This document shows positions 22,201 through 33,617 of a stretch of 64,000 nucleotides of DNA, in pieces; within the stretch, counting starts at the first letter, position 1, and each line of letters opens with the position of its first letter. The notes beneath the pieces are model-generated. The model saw only the letters and a list, made by a program, of their open reading frames with translations, was not told where the DNA came from and did not search any database. The position numbers and the translations under genes are program-made. Source of the DNA: Metallyticus violacea (lineage: Eukaryota > Arthropoda > Insecta > Mantodea > Metallyticidae); assembly GCA_030762175.1 (NCBI GenBank), contig CM060834.1:64461501-64525500 (forward strand). Reading direction: 5' to 3'.

Positions 22201-23495
22201 AAGCATATTATGCGCAAAGAATCTCGAAAAGAAAAAAAATTTTTTCGAAGTTTGGAATCGTCGTTTGAATCACTTTTTTCCGTTCTTATTTGAGATTACT
22301 GGTTCTCTTTCATTATACTAGTTTGATAGCCTCAGCAAAGCATATTATGCGCAAAGAATCTCGAAAAGAAAAAAAATTTTTTTCGAAGTTTGGAAACTTC
22401 GTTAGAATCACTTTTTTTCCGTTCTTATTTGAGATAACTGGTTCTCTTTCATTATACTAGTTTGATAGCCTCAGTAAAGCATATTATGCGCAAAGAATCT
22501 CGAAAAGAAAAAAATTTTTTTTCGAAGTTTGGAAACGTCGTTTGAATCACTTTTTTCCGTTCTTATTTGAGATTACTGGTTCTCTTTCATTATAGTAGTT
22601 TGATAGCCTCAGAAAAGCATATTATGCACAAAGAATCTCGAAAAGAAAAAAAATTTTTTTCGAAGTTTGGACACTTCGTTAGAATCACTTTTTTTCCGAT
22701 CTTATTTGAGATAACTGGTTCTCTTTCATTATACTAGTTTGATAGCCTCAGCAAAGCATATTATGCGCAAAGAATCTCGAAAAGAAAAAAAATTTTTTTC
22801 GAAGTTTGGAAACTTCGTTAGAATCACTTTTTTTCCGTTCTTATTTGTGATAACTGGTTCTCTTTCATTATACTAGTTTGATAGACTCAGTAAAGCATAT
22901 TATGCGCAAAGAATCTCGAAGAGAAAAAAAAAATATTTTTTCGAAGTTTGGAAACGTCGTTTGAATCACTTTTTTCCGTTCTTATTTGAGATTACTGGTT
23001 CTCTTTCATTATAGTAGTTTGATAGCCTCAGAAAAGCATATTATACACAAAGAATCACGAAAAGAAAAAAAATTTTTTTCGAAGTTTGGAAACTTGTTTA
23101 GAATCACTTTTTTTCCGTTCTTATTTGAGATAACTGGTTCTCTTTCATTATACTAGTTTGATAGCCTCAGTAAAGCATATTATGCGCAAAGAATCTGGAA
23201 AAGAAAAAAAATTTTTTTCGAAGTTTGGAAACTTCGTTAGAATCACTTTTTTTCCGTTCTTATTTGAGATAACTGCTTCTCTTTAATTATACTAGTTTGA
23301 TAGCCTCAGTAAAGCATATTATGCGCAAAGAATCTCGAAAAGAAAAAAGTTTTTTTTCGAAGTTTGGAAACTTCGTTTGAATCACTTTTTTTCCGTTCTT
23401 ATTTGAGATAACTGGTTCTCTTTCATTATACTAGTTTGATAGCCTCAGTAAAGCATATTATGCGCAAAGAATCTCGAAAAGAAAAACAATTTTTT
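19213..23495 (+). repeat. Domain A HOR copy 4, last copy before the domain change (31 monomers)
   Basis: Mark order follows copy 2. One monomer has been lost near 19,766-19,904, and about four monomers have been gained between 21,208 and 23,281: the distance from atacaag to ctttaat is 2,073 bp here but 1,515 bp in copies 1 and 2. The gained part (gatagactcag, gaagag with an A10 run, gcatattatacac, aatcacg, cttgtttag) resembles positions 960-1,456. The copy ends in a junction monomer at 23,496, beyond which the marks of domain B take over. Confidence 0.8.
20322..20443 (+). repeat. Truncated 122-bp monomer, HOR copy 4
   Basis: This is the fourth and last occurrence of the gcctcacaaag join. None was seen in domain B or before 3,189, so the deletion marks one lineage of the HOR. 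Confidence 0.9.
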
Positions 23496-23634
23496 TCGAA
23501 GTTTGGAAACTTCCTTAGAATCACTTTTTTTCCTTTCTTATTTGAGATAACTGGTTCTCTTTCATTATACTAGTTTGATAGCCTCAGTAAAGCATATTAT
23601 GCGCAAAGAATCTGGAAAAGAAAAAAAATTTTTT
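23496..23634 (+). repeat. Junction monomer at the domain A/B boundary
   Basis: The preceding spacer reads aaaaacaattttttt, the domain A mark that is normally followed by ggaaatttcg. Here it is followed by ggaaacttccttag, which belongs one monomer further on, and then by the variant cctttctt. After this unit the sequence shows domain B marks: tatattag, tagcgtcag, attattttcg and cttaattgag. Confidence 0.7.
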
Positions 23635-24604
23635 TCGAAGTTTGGAAACTTCGTTTGAATCACTTTTTTTCCGTTCTTATTTGAGATAACTGGTTCTCTT
23701 TCATTATATTAGTTTGATAGCGTCAGTAAAGCATATTATGCGCAAAGAATCTGGATAAGAAAAAAAATTATTTTCGAAGTTTGGAAACTTCGTTAGAATC
23801 ACTTTTTTTCCGTTCTTAATTGAGATAACTGGTTCTCTTTCATTATACTAGTTTGATAGCCTCAGTAAAGCATATTATGCGCAAAGAATCTCGAAAAGAA
23901 AAAAGTTTTTTTTGGAAGTTTGGAAACTTCGTTTGAATCACTTTTTTTCCGTTCTTATTTGAGATAACTGGTTCTCTTTCATTATACTAGTTTGATAGGC
24001 TCAGTAAAGCATATCATGCGCAAAGAATCTCGAAAAGAAAAAAAAATTTTTCGAAGTTTGGAATCGTGTTTGAATCACTTTTTTCCGTTCTTATTTGAGA
24101 TTACTGGTTCTCTTTCATTATAGTAGTTTGATAGCCTCAGAAAAGCATATTATGCACAAAGAATCTCGAAAAGAAAAAAAATTTTTTTCGAAGTTTGGAC
24201 ACTTCGTTAGAATCACTTTTTTTCCGATCTTATTTGAGATAACTGGTTCTCTTTCATTATACTAGTTTAATAGCCTCAGCAAAGCATATTATGCGCAAAG
24301 AATCTCGAAAAGAAAAAAAAAATTTTTCGAAGTTTGGAAACTTCGTTAGAATCACTTTTTTTCCGTTCTTATTTGAGATAACTGGTTCTCTTTCATTATA
24401 CTAGTTTGATAGCCTCCGCAAAGCATATTATGCGCAAAGAATCTCGAAAAGAAAAAAAATTTTTTTCGAAGTTTGGAAACTTCGTTAGAATCACTTTTTT
24501 TCCGTTCTTATTTGAGATAACTGGTTCTCTTTCATTATACTAGTTTGATAGGCTCAGTAAAGCATATTATGCGCAAAGAATCTCGAAAAGAAAAAAATTT
24601 TATT
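23496..24604 (+). repeat. Domain B entry segment (8 monomers)
   Basis: Here the first domain B marks appear: tatattag and tagcgtcag near 23,706-23,720, attattttcg near 23,768, and cttaattgag at 23,815. Private changes include ctggataag, catatcatgcgc, ggaatcgtgtttg (shortened), gcctccgcaaag and the spacer aaaattttatttcgaag. The segment looks more diverged than the HOR copies beside it. Confidence 0.72.
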
Positions 24605-26131
24605 TCGAAGTTTGGAAACTTAGTTTGAATGACTTCTTTTCCGTTCTTATTTGAGATAACTGGTTCTCTTTCATTATACTAGTTTGATAGCCTCAGTAAA
24701 GCATATTATGCGCAAAGAATATGGAAAAGAAAAAAAATTTTTTTCGAAGTTGGGAAACTTCGTTAGAATCACTTTTTTTCCGTTCTTATGTGAGATAACT
24801 GGTTCTCTTTCCTTATACTAGTTTGATAACCTCAGAAAAGGATATTATGCGCAAAGAATCTCGAAAAGAAAAAAGTTTTTTTTCGAAGTTTGGAAACTTC
24901 GTTTGAATCACTCTTTTTTCCGTTCTTATTTGAGATAACTGGTTCTCTTTCATTATATTAGTTTGATAGCGTCAGTAAAGCATATTATGCGCAAAGAATC
25001 TCGAAAAGAAAAAAGTTTTTCTTCGAAGTTTGGAAACTTCTTTAGAATCACTTTTTTTCCGTTCTTATTTGAGATAACTGGTTCTCTTATATTATACTAG
25101 TTTGATAGCCTCAGTAAAGCATATTATGCGCAAAGAATCTGGAAAAGAAAAAAAATTATTTTCGAAGTTTGGAAACTTCGTTAGAATCACTTTTTTTCCG
25201 TTCTTAATTGAGATAACTGGTTCTCTTCCATTATACTAGTTTGATAGCCTCAGTAAAGCATATTATGCGCAAAGAATCTCGAAAAGAAAAAAGTTTTTTT
25301 TTGAAGTTTGGAAACTTCGTTAGAATCATTTTTTTTCCGTTCTTATTTGAGATAACTGGTTCTCTTTCATTATACTAGTTTGATAGGCTCAGTAAAGCAT
25401 ATTATGCGCAAAGAATCTCGAAAAGAAAAAAAATTTTTTCGAAGTTTGGAATCGTTGTTTGAATCACTTTTTTCCGTTCTTATTTGAGATTACTGGTTCT
25501 CTTTCATTATACTAGTTTGATAGCCTCAGCAAAGCATATTATGCGCAAAGAATCTCGAAAAGAAAAAAAATTTTTTTCGAAGTTTGGAAACTTCGTTAGA
25601 ATCACTTTTTTTCCGTTCTTATTTGAGATAACTGGTTCTCTTTCATTATACTAGTTTGATAGCCTCAGTAAAGCATATTATGCGCAAAGAATCTCGAAAA
25701 GAAAAAAAATTTTTTTCGAAGTTTGTAAACGTCGTTTGAATCACTTTTTTCCGTTCTTATTTGAGATTACTGGTTCTCTTTCATTATAGTAGTTTGATAG
25801 CCTCAGAAAAGCATATTATGCACAAAGAATCTCGAAAAGAAAAAAAATTTTTTTCGAAGTTTGGACACTTCGTTAGAATCACTTTTTTTCCGATCTTATT
25901 TGAGATAACTGGTTCTCTTTCATTATACTAGTTTGATAGCCTCAGTAAAGCATATTATGCGCAAAGAATCTCGAAAAGAAAAAAATTTTTTTTCGAAGTT
26001 TGGAAACTTCATTAGAATCACTTTTTTTCCGTTCTTATTTGAGATAACTGGTTCTCTTTCATTATACTAGTTTGATAGCCTCAGCAAAGAATATTATGCG
26101 CAAAGAATCTCGAAAAGAAAAAAAATTTTTT
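24605..26131 (+). repeat. Domain B 11-monomer HOR, copy 1 (1,527 bp)
   Basis: Eleven monomers in order: cttagtttgaatgacttc; gttgggaaac with cttatgtgag and gataacctcag; an aaagttt spacer with tatattag and tagcgtcag; cttctttag then ctggaaaag; attattttcg with cttaattgag; ttttgaag with a ggctcag end; ggaatcg with gattac; a plain type 1; gtaaacgtcg (type 2); ggacacttcg with ccgatctt; and cttcattag ending cagcaaagaat. Every one of these marks recurs 1,527 bp later. Confidence 0.86.
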
Positions 26132-27658
26132 TCGAAGTTTGGAAACTTAGTTTGAATGACTTCTTTTCCGTTCTTATTTGAGATAACTGGTTCTCTTTCA
26201 TTATACTAGTTTGATAGCCTCAGTAAAGCATATTATGCGCAAAGAATATGGAAAAGAAAAAAAATTTTTTTCGAAGTTGGGAAACTTCGTTAGAATCACT
26301 TTTTTTCCGTTCTTATGTGAGATAACTGGTTCTCTTTCCTTATACTAGTTTGATAACCTCAGAAAAGGATATTATGCGCAAAGAATCTCGAAAAGAAAAA
26401 AGTTTTTTTTCGAAGTTTGGAAACTTCGTTTGAATCACTCTTTTTTCCGTTCTTATTTGAGATAACTGGTTCTCTTTCATTATATTAGTTTGATAGCGTC
26501 AGTAAAGCATATTATGCGCAAAGAATCTCGAAAAGAAAAAAGTTTTTCTTCGTAGTTTGGAAACTTCTTTAGAATCACTTTTTTTCCGTTCTTATTTGAG
26601 ATAACTGGTTCTCTTTCATTATACTAGTTTGATAGCCTCAGTAAAGCATATTATGCGCAAAGAATCTGGAAAAGAAAAAAAATTATTTTCGAAGTTTGGA
26701 AACTTCGTTAGAATCACTTTTTTTCCGTTCTTAATTGAGATAACTGGTTCTCTTCCATTATACTAGTTTGATAGCCTCAGTAAAGCATATTATGCGCAAA
26801 GAATCTCGAAAAGAAAAAAGTTTTTTTTTGAAGTTTGGAAACTTCGTTAGAATCATTTTTTTTCCGTTCTTATTTGAGATAACTGGTTCTCTTTCATTAT
26901 ACTAGTTTGATAGGCTCAGTAAAGCATATTATGCGCAAAGAATCTCGAAAAGAAAAAAAATTTTTTCGAAGTTTGGAATCGTCGTTTGAATCACTTTTTT
27001 CCGTTCTTATTTGAGATTACTGGTTCTCTTTCATTATACTAGTTTGATAGACTCAGCAAAGCATATTATGCGCAAAGAATCTCGAAAAGAAAAAAAATTT
27101 TTTTCGAAGTTTGGAAACTTCGTTAGAATCACTTTTTTTCCGTTCTTATTTGAGATAACTGGTTCTCTTTCATTATACTAGTTTGATAGCCTCAGTAAAG
27201 CATATTATGCGCAAAGAATCTCGAAAAGAAAAAAAATTTTTTTCGAAGTTTGTAAACGTCGTTTGAATCACTTTTTTCCGTTCTTATTTGAGATTACTGG
27301 TTCTCTTTCATTATAGTAGTTTGATAGCCTCAGAAAAGCATATTATGCACAAAGAATCTCGAAAAGAAAAAAAATTTTTTTCGAAGTTTGGTCACTTCGT
27401 TAGAATCACTTTTTTTCCGATCTTATTTGAGATAACTGGTTCTCTTTCATTATACTAGTTTGATAGCCTCAGTAAAGCATATTATGCGCAAAGAATCTCG
27501 AAAAGAAAAAAATTTTTTTTCGAAGTTTGGAAACTTCATTAGAATCACTTTTTTTCCGTTCTTATTTGAGATAACTGGTTCTCTTTCATTATACTAGTTT
27601 GATAGCCTCAGCAAAGAATATTATGCGCAAAGAATCTCGAAAAGAAAAAAAATTTTTT
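26132..27658 (+). repeat. Domain B 11-monomer HOR, copy 2 (1,527 bp)
   Basis: This repeats copy 1 in the same order and register. Differences seen include cttcgtag for cttcgaag near 26,549, ggtcacttcg for ggacacttcg near 27,390, and gatagactcag for gatagcctcag near 27,047. After 27,658 the next monomer would be the cttagtttgaatgac unit of a third copy but is a cttcgttag unit, so the clean tandem ends here. Confidence 0.86.
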
Positions 27659-30600
27659 TCGAAGTTTGGAAACTTCGTTAGAATCACTTTTTTTCCATTC
27701 TTATTTGAGATAACTGGTTCTCTTTCACTATACTAGTTTGATAGGCTCAGTAAAGCATATTATGCGCAAGGAATCTGGAAAAGAAAAAAAATTTTTTTCG
27801 AAGTTTGGAAACGTCGTTTGAATCACTTTTTTCCATTCTTATTTGAGATTCCTGGTTCTCTTTCATTATACTAGTTTGATAGCCTCAGTAAAGCATATTA
27901 TGCGCAAAGAATCTCGAAAAGAAAAAAAATTTTTTTCGAAGTTTGGAAACGTCGTTTGAATCACTTTTTCCGTTCTTATTTGAGATTACTGGTTCTCTTT
28001 CATTATAGTAGTTTGATAGCCTCAGAAAAGCATATTATGCGCAAAGAATCTCGAAAAGAAAAAAGTTTTTTTTCGAAGTTTGGAAACTTCTTTAGAATCA
28101 CTTTTTTTCCGTTCTTATTTGAGATAAATGGTTCTCTTTCATTATACTAGTTTGATAGCCTCAGTAAAGCATATTATGCGCAAAGAATCTGGAAAAGAAA
28201 AAAAATTATTTTCGAAGTTTGGAAACTTCGTTAGAATCACTTTTTTTCCGTTCTTAATTGAGATAACTGGTTCTCTTTCATTATACTAGTTTGATAGCCT
28301 CAGTAAAGCATATTATGCGCAAAGAATCTCGAAAAGAAAAAAGTTTATTTTGGAAGTTTGGAAACTTTGTTAGAATCACTTTTTTTCCGTTCTTATTTGA
28401 GATAACTGGTTCTCTTTCATTATACTAGTTTGATAGGCTCAGTAAAGCATATTATGCGCAAAGAATCTCGAAAAGAAAAAAAAAATTTTCGAAGTTTGGA
28501 ATCGTCGTTTGAATCACTTTTTTCCGTTCTTATTTCAGATTACTGGTTCTCTTTCATTATACTAGTTTGATAGCCTCAGCAAAGCATATTATGCGCAAAG
28601 AATCTCGAAAAGAAAAAAAATTTTTTTCGAAGTTTGGAAACTTCGTTAGAATCACTTTTTTTCCGTTCTTATTTGAGATAACTGGTTCTCTTTCATTATA
28701 CTAGTTTGATAGCCTCAGTAAAGCATATTATGCGCAAAGAATCTCGAAAAGAAAAAAATTTTTTTTCGAAGTTTGGAAACGTCGTTTGAATCACTTTTTT
28801 CCGTTCTTATTTGAGATTACTGGTTCTCTTTCATTATAGTAGTTTGATAGCCTCAGAAAAGCATATTATGCACAAAGAATCTCGAAAAGAAAAAAAAATT
28901 TTTTCGAAGTTTGGACACTTTGTTAGAATCACTTTTTTTCCGATCTTATTTGAGATAACTGGTTCTCTTTCATTATACCAGTTTGATACCCTCAGCAAAG
29001 CATATTATGCGCAAAGAATCTCGAAAAGAAAAAAATTTTTTTTCGAAGTTTGGAAACTTCGTTAGAATCACTTTTTTTCCGTTCTTATTTGAGATAACTG
29101 GTTCTCTTTCATTATACTAGTTTAATAGCCTCAGCAAAGAATATTATGCGCAAAGAATCTCGAAAAGAAAAAAAAATTTTTTCGAAGTTTGGAAACTTCG
29201 TTAGAATCACTTTTTTTCCGTTCTTATTTGAGATAACTGGTTCTCTTTCATTATACTAGTTTGATAGACTCAGTAAAGCATATTATGCGCAAAGAATCTC
29301 GAAGAGAAAAAAAAAAATATTTTTTCGAAGTTTGGAAACGTCGTTTGAATCACTTTTTTCCGTTCTTATTTGAGATTACTGGTTCTCTTTCATTATAGTA
29401 GTTTGATAGCCTCAGAAAAGCATATTATGCACAAAGAATCACGAAAAGAAAAAAAATTTTTTTCGAAGTTTGGAAACTTCATTAGAATCACTTTTTCCCG
29501 TTCTTATTTGAGATAACTGGTTCTCTTTCATTATACTAGTTTGATAGCCTCAGTAAAGCATATTATGCGCAAAGAATCTGGAAAAGAAAAAAAATTTTTT
29601 TCGAAGTTTTGAAACTTCGTTAGAATCACTTTTTTTCCGCTCTTATTTGAGATAACTGGTTCTCTTTCATTATACTAGTTTGATAGCCTCAGTAAAGCAT
29701 ATTATGCGCAAATAATCTGGAAAAGAAAAAAAATTTTTTTCGAAGTTTTGAAACTTCGTTAGAATCACTTTTTTTCCGTTCTTATTTGAGATAACTGGTT
29801 CTCTTTATTATACTAGTTTGATAGCCTCAGTAAAGCATATTATGCGCAAAGAATCTCGAAAAGAAAAAAATATTTTTTCGAAGTTTGGAAACGTCGTTTG
29901 AATCACTTTTTTCCGTTCTTATTTGAGATTACTGCTTCTCTTTCATTATAGTAGTTTGATAGCCTCAGTAAAGCATATTATGCTCAAAGAATCTCGAAAA
30001 GAAAAAAAATTTTTTTCGAAGTTTGGAAACGTCGTTTGAATCACTTTTATTCCGTTCTTATTTGAGATAACTGGTTCTCTTTCATTATACTAGTTTGATA
30101 GCCTCAGAAAAGCATATTATGCGCAAAGAATCTCGATAAGAAAAAAGATTTTTTTTCGAAGTTTGGAAACGTCGTTTTAATCACTTTTTTCCGTTCTTAT
30201 TTGAGATTACTGGTTCTCTTTCATTATAGTAGTTTGATAGCCTCAGAAAAGCATATTATGCACAAAGAATCTCGAAAAGAAAAAAAATTTTTTTCGAAGT
30301 TTGGACACTTCGTTAGAATCACTTTTTTTCCTATCTTATTTGAGATAACTGGTTCTCTTTCATTATACTAGTTTGATAGCCTCAGCAAAGCATATTATGC
30401 GCAAAGAATCTCGAAAAGAAAAAAAAATTTTTCCGAAGTTTGGAAACTTCGTTAGAATCACTTTTTTTCCGTTCTTATTTGAGATAACTGGTTCTCTTTC
30501 ATTATACTAGATTGATAGCCTCAGCAAAGCATATTATGCGCAAAGAATCTCGAAAAGAAAAAAAATTTTTTTCGAAGTTTGGAAACTTCGTTAGAATCAC

Positions 30601-31541
30601 TTTTTTTCCGTTCTTATTTGAGATAACTGGTTCTCTTTCATTATACTAGTTTGATAGGTTCAGTAAAGTATATTATGCGCAAAGAATCTCGAAAAGAAAA
30701 AAATTTTTTTTCGAAGTTTGGAAACATTGTTTGAATGACTTTTTTTCCGTTCTTATTTGAGATAACTGGTTCTCTTTCATTATACTAGTTTGATAGCCTC
30801 AGTAAAGCATATAATGCGCAAAGAATATGGAAAAGAAAAAAAATTTTTTTCGAAGTTTGGAAACTTCGTTAGAATCACTTTTTTTCCGTTCTTATGTGAG
30901 ATAACTGGTTCTCTTTCCTTATACCAGTTTGATAACCTCAGAAAAGGAAATTATGCGCAAAGAATCTCGAAAAGAAAAAAGGTTTTTTTCGAAGTTTGGA
31001 AACTTCGTTTGAATCACTTTTTTTTCCGTTCTTATTTGAGATAACTGGTTCTCTTTCATTATATTAGTTTGATAGCGTCAGTAAAGCATATTATGCGCAA
31101 AGAATCTGGAAAAGAAAAAAAAATTTTTTCGAAGTTTGGAAACTTCGTTAGAATCACTTTTTTCCGTTCTTATTTGAGATAACTGGTTCTCTTTCATTAT
31201 ACTAGTTTGATAGCCTCAGTAAAGCATATTATGCGCAAAGAATCTCGAAAAGAAAAAAAATTTTTTTCGAAGTTTGGAAACTTCGTTAGAATCACTTTTT
31301 TCCGTTCTTATTTGAGATAACTGGTTCTCTTTCATTATACTAGTTTGATAGCCTCAGTAAAGCATATTATGCGCAAAGAATCTCGAAAAGAAAAAAAAAA
31401 TTTTTCGAAGTTTGGAAACGTCGTTTGAATCACTTTTTCCGTTCTTATTTGAGATTACTGGTTCTCTTTCATTATAGTAGTTTGATAGCCTCAGAAAAGC
31501 ATATTATGCGCAAAGAATCTCCAAAAGAAAAAAGTTTTTTT
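27659..31541 (+). repeat. Domain B mixed segment (28 monomers)
   Basis: The marks of the 11-monomer unit occur in changed order and mixed with others: ccattctt with gattcctgg near 27,840; gtttattttggaag near 28,342; gaagag with an A11 run at 29,301; gaagttttgaaacttcg near 29,603 and 29,742; ctgcttctc near 29,932; acattgtttgaatgac near 30,725. A large part, about 28.1-29.7 kb, follows the order later seen at 39.0-40.9 kb; the A11 mark recurs 11,086 bp (80 monomers) away. Two gaagttttgaaac monomers stand side by side near 29.6-29.8 kb. Confidence 0.7.
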
Positions 31542-33617
31542 TCGAAGTTTGGAAACTTCTTTAGAATCACTTTTTTTCCGTTCTTATTTGAGATAACTGG
31601 TTCTCTTTCATTATACTAGTTTGATAGCCTCAGTAAAGCATATTATGCGCAAAGAATCTGGAAAAGAAAAAAAATTATTTTCGAATTTTGGAAACTTCGT
31701 TAGAATCACTTTTTTTCCGTTCTTAATTGAGATAACTGGTTCTCTTTCATTATACTAGTTTGATAGCCTCAGTAAAGCATATTATGCGCAAAGAATCTCG
31801 AAAAGAAAAAAGTTTTTTTTTGAAGTTTGGAAACTTCATTAGAATCACTTTTTTTCCGTTCTTATTTGAGATAACTGGTTCTCTTTCATTATACTAGTGT
31901 GATAGGCTCAGTAAAGCATATTATGCGCAAAGAATCTCGAAAAGAAAAAAAAATTTTTCGAAGTTTGGAATCGTCGTTTGAATCACTTTTTTCCGTTCTT
32001 ATTTGAGATTACTGGTTCTCTTTCATTATACTAGTTTGATAGCCTCAGCAAAGCATATTATGCGCAAAGAATCTCGAAAAGAAAAAAAATTTTTTTCGAA
32101 GTTTGGAAACTTCGTTAGAATCACTTTTTTTCCGTTCTTATTTGAGATAACTGGTTCTCTTTCATTATACTAGTTTGATAGGCTTAGTAAAGCATATTAT
32201 GCGCAAAGAATCTCGAAAAGAAAAAAAATTTTTTTCGAAGTTTGGAAACGTCGTTTGAATCACTTTTTTCCGTTCTTATTTGAGATTACTGGTTCTCTTT
32301 CATTATAGTAGTTTGATAGCCTCAGAAAAGCATATTATGCACAAAGAATCTGGAAAAGAAAAAAAAATTTTTTCGAAATTTGGACACTTCGTTAGAATCA
32401 CTTTTTTTCCGATCTTATTTGAGATAACTGGTTCTCTTTCATTATACTAGTTTGATAGCCTCAGCAAATCATATTATGCGCAAAGAATCTCGAAAAGAAA
32501 AAAAATTTTTTTCGAAGTTTGGAAACTTCGTTAGATTAACTTTTTTTCCGTTCTTATTTGAGATAACTGGTTCTCTTTCATTATACTAGTTTGATAGCCT
32601 CAGCAAAGAATATTATGCGCAAAGAATCTCGAAAAGAAAAAAAATTTTTTTCGAAGTTTGGAAACTTCGTTAGAATCACTTTTTTTCCGTTCTTATTTGA
32701 GATAACTGGTTCTCTTTCATTATACTAGTTTGATAGGCTCAGTAAAGCATATTATGCGCAAAGAATCTGGAAAAGAAAAAAAAATTTTTTCGAAGTTTGG
32801 AAACGTCGTTTGAATCACTTTTTTCCATTCTTATTTGAGATTCCTGGTTCTCTTTCATTATACTACTTTGATAGCCTCAGTAAAGCATATTATGCGCAAA
32901 GAATCTCGAAAAGAAAAAAAAATTTTTTCGAAGTTTGGAAACGTCGTTTGAATCACTTTTCCGTTCTTATTTGAGATTACTGGTTCTCTTTCATTATAGT
33001 AGTTTGATAGCCTCAGAAAAGCATATTATGCGCAAAGAATCTCGAAAAGAAAAAAGTTTTTTTTCGAAGTTTGGAAACTTCTTTAGAATCACTTTTTTTC
33101 CGTTCTTATTTGAGATAACTGGTTCTCTTTCATTATACTAGTTTGATAGCCTCAGTAAAGCATATTATGCGCAAAGAATCTGGAAAAGAAAAAAAATTAT
33201 TTTCGAAGTTTGGAAACTTCGTTAGAATCACTTTTTTTCCCTTCTTAATTGAGATAACTGGTTCTCTTTCATTATACTAGTTTGATAGCCTCAGAAAAGC
33301 ATATTATGCACAAAGAATCTCGAAAAGAAAAAAAAATTTTTTCGAAGTTTGGACACCTCGTTAGAATCACTTTTTTCCGATCTTATTTGAGATAACTGGT
33401 TCTCTTTCATTATACTAGTTTGATAGCCTCAGTAAAGCATATTATGCGCAAAGAATCTCGAAAAGAAAAAAATATTTTTTCGAAGTTTGGAAACCTCGTT
33501 TGAATCACTTTTTTCCGTTCTTATTTGAGATTACTGCTTCTCTTTCATTATAGTAGTTTGATAGCCTCAGAAAAGCATAATATGCTCAAAGAATCTCGAA
33601 AAGAAAAAAAATTTTTT
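31542..33617 (+). repeat. 15-monomer tandem unit, copy 1 (2,076 bp)
   Basis: The unit begins at a cttctttag monomer. Marks tcgaattttgg (31,681), agtgtgatagg (31,896) and others recur 2,076 bp later. It includes a monomer with cagcaaatcat followed by cttcgttagattaac that is missing from the second copy, and ends with the ctgcttctc / cataatatgctc monomer at about 33,536-33,590. Confidence 0.83.
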
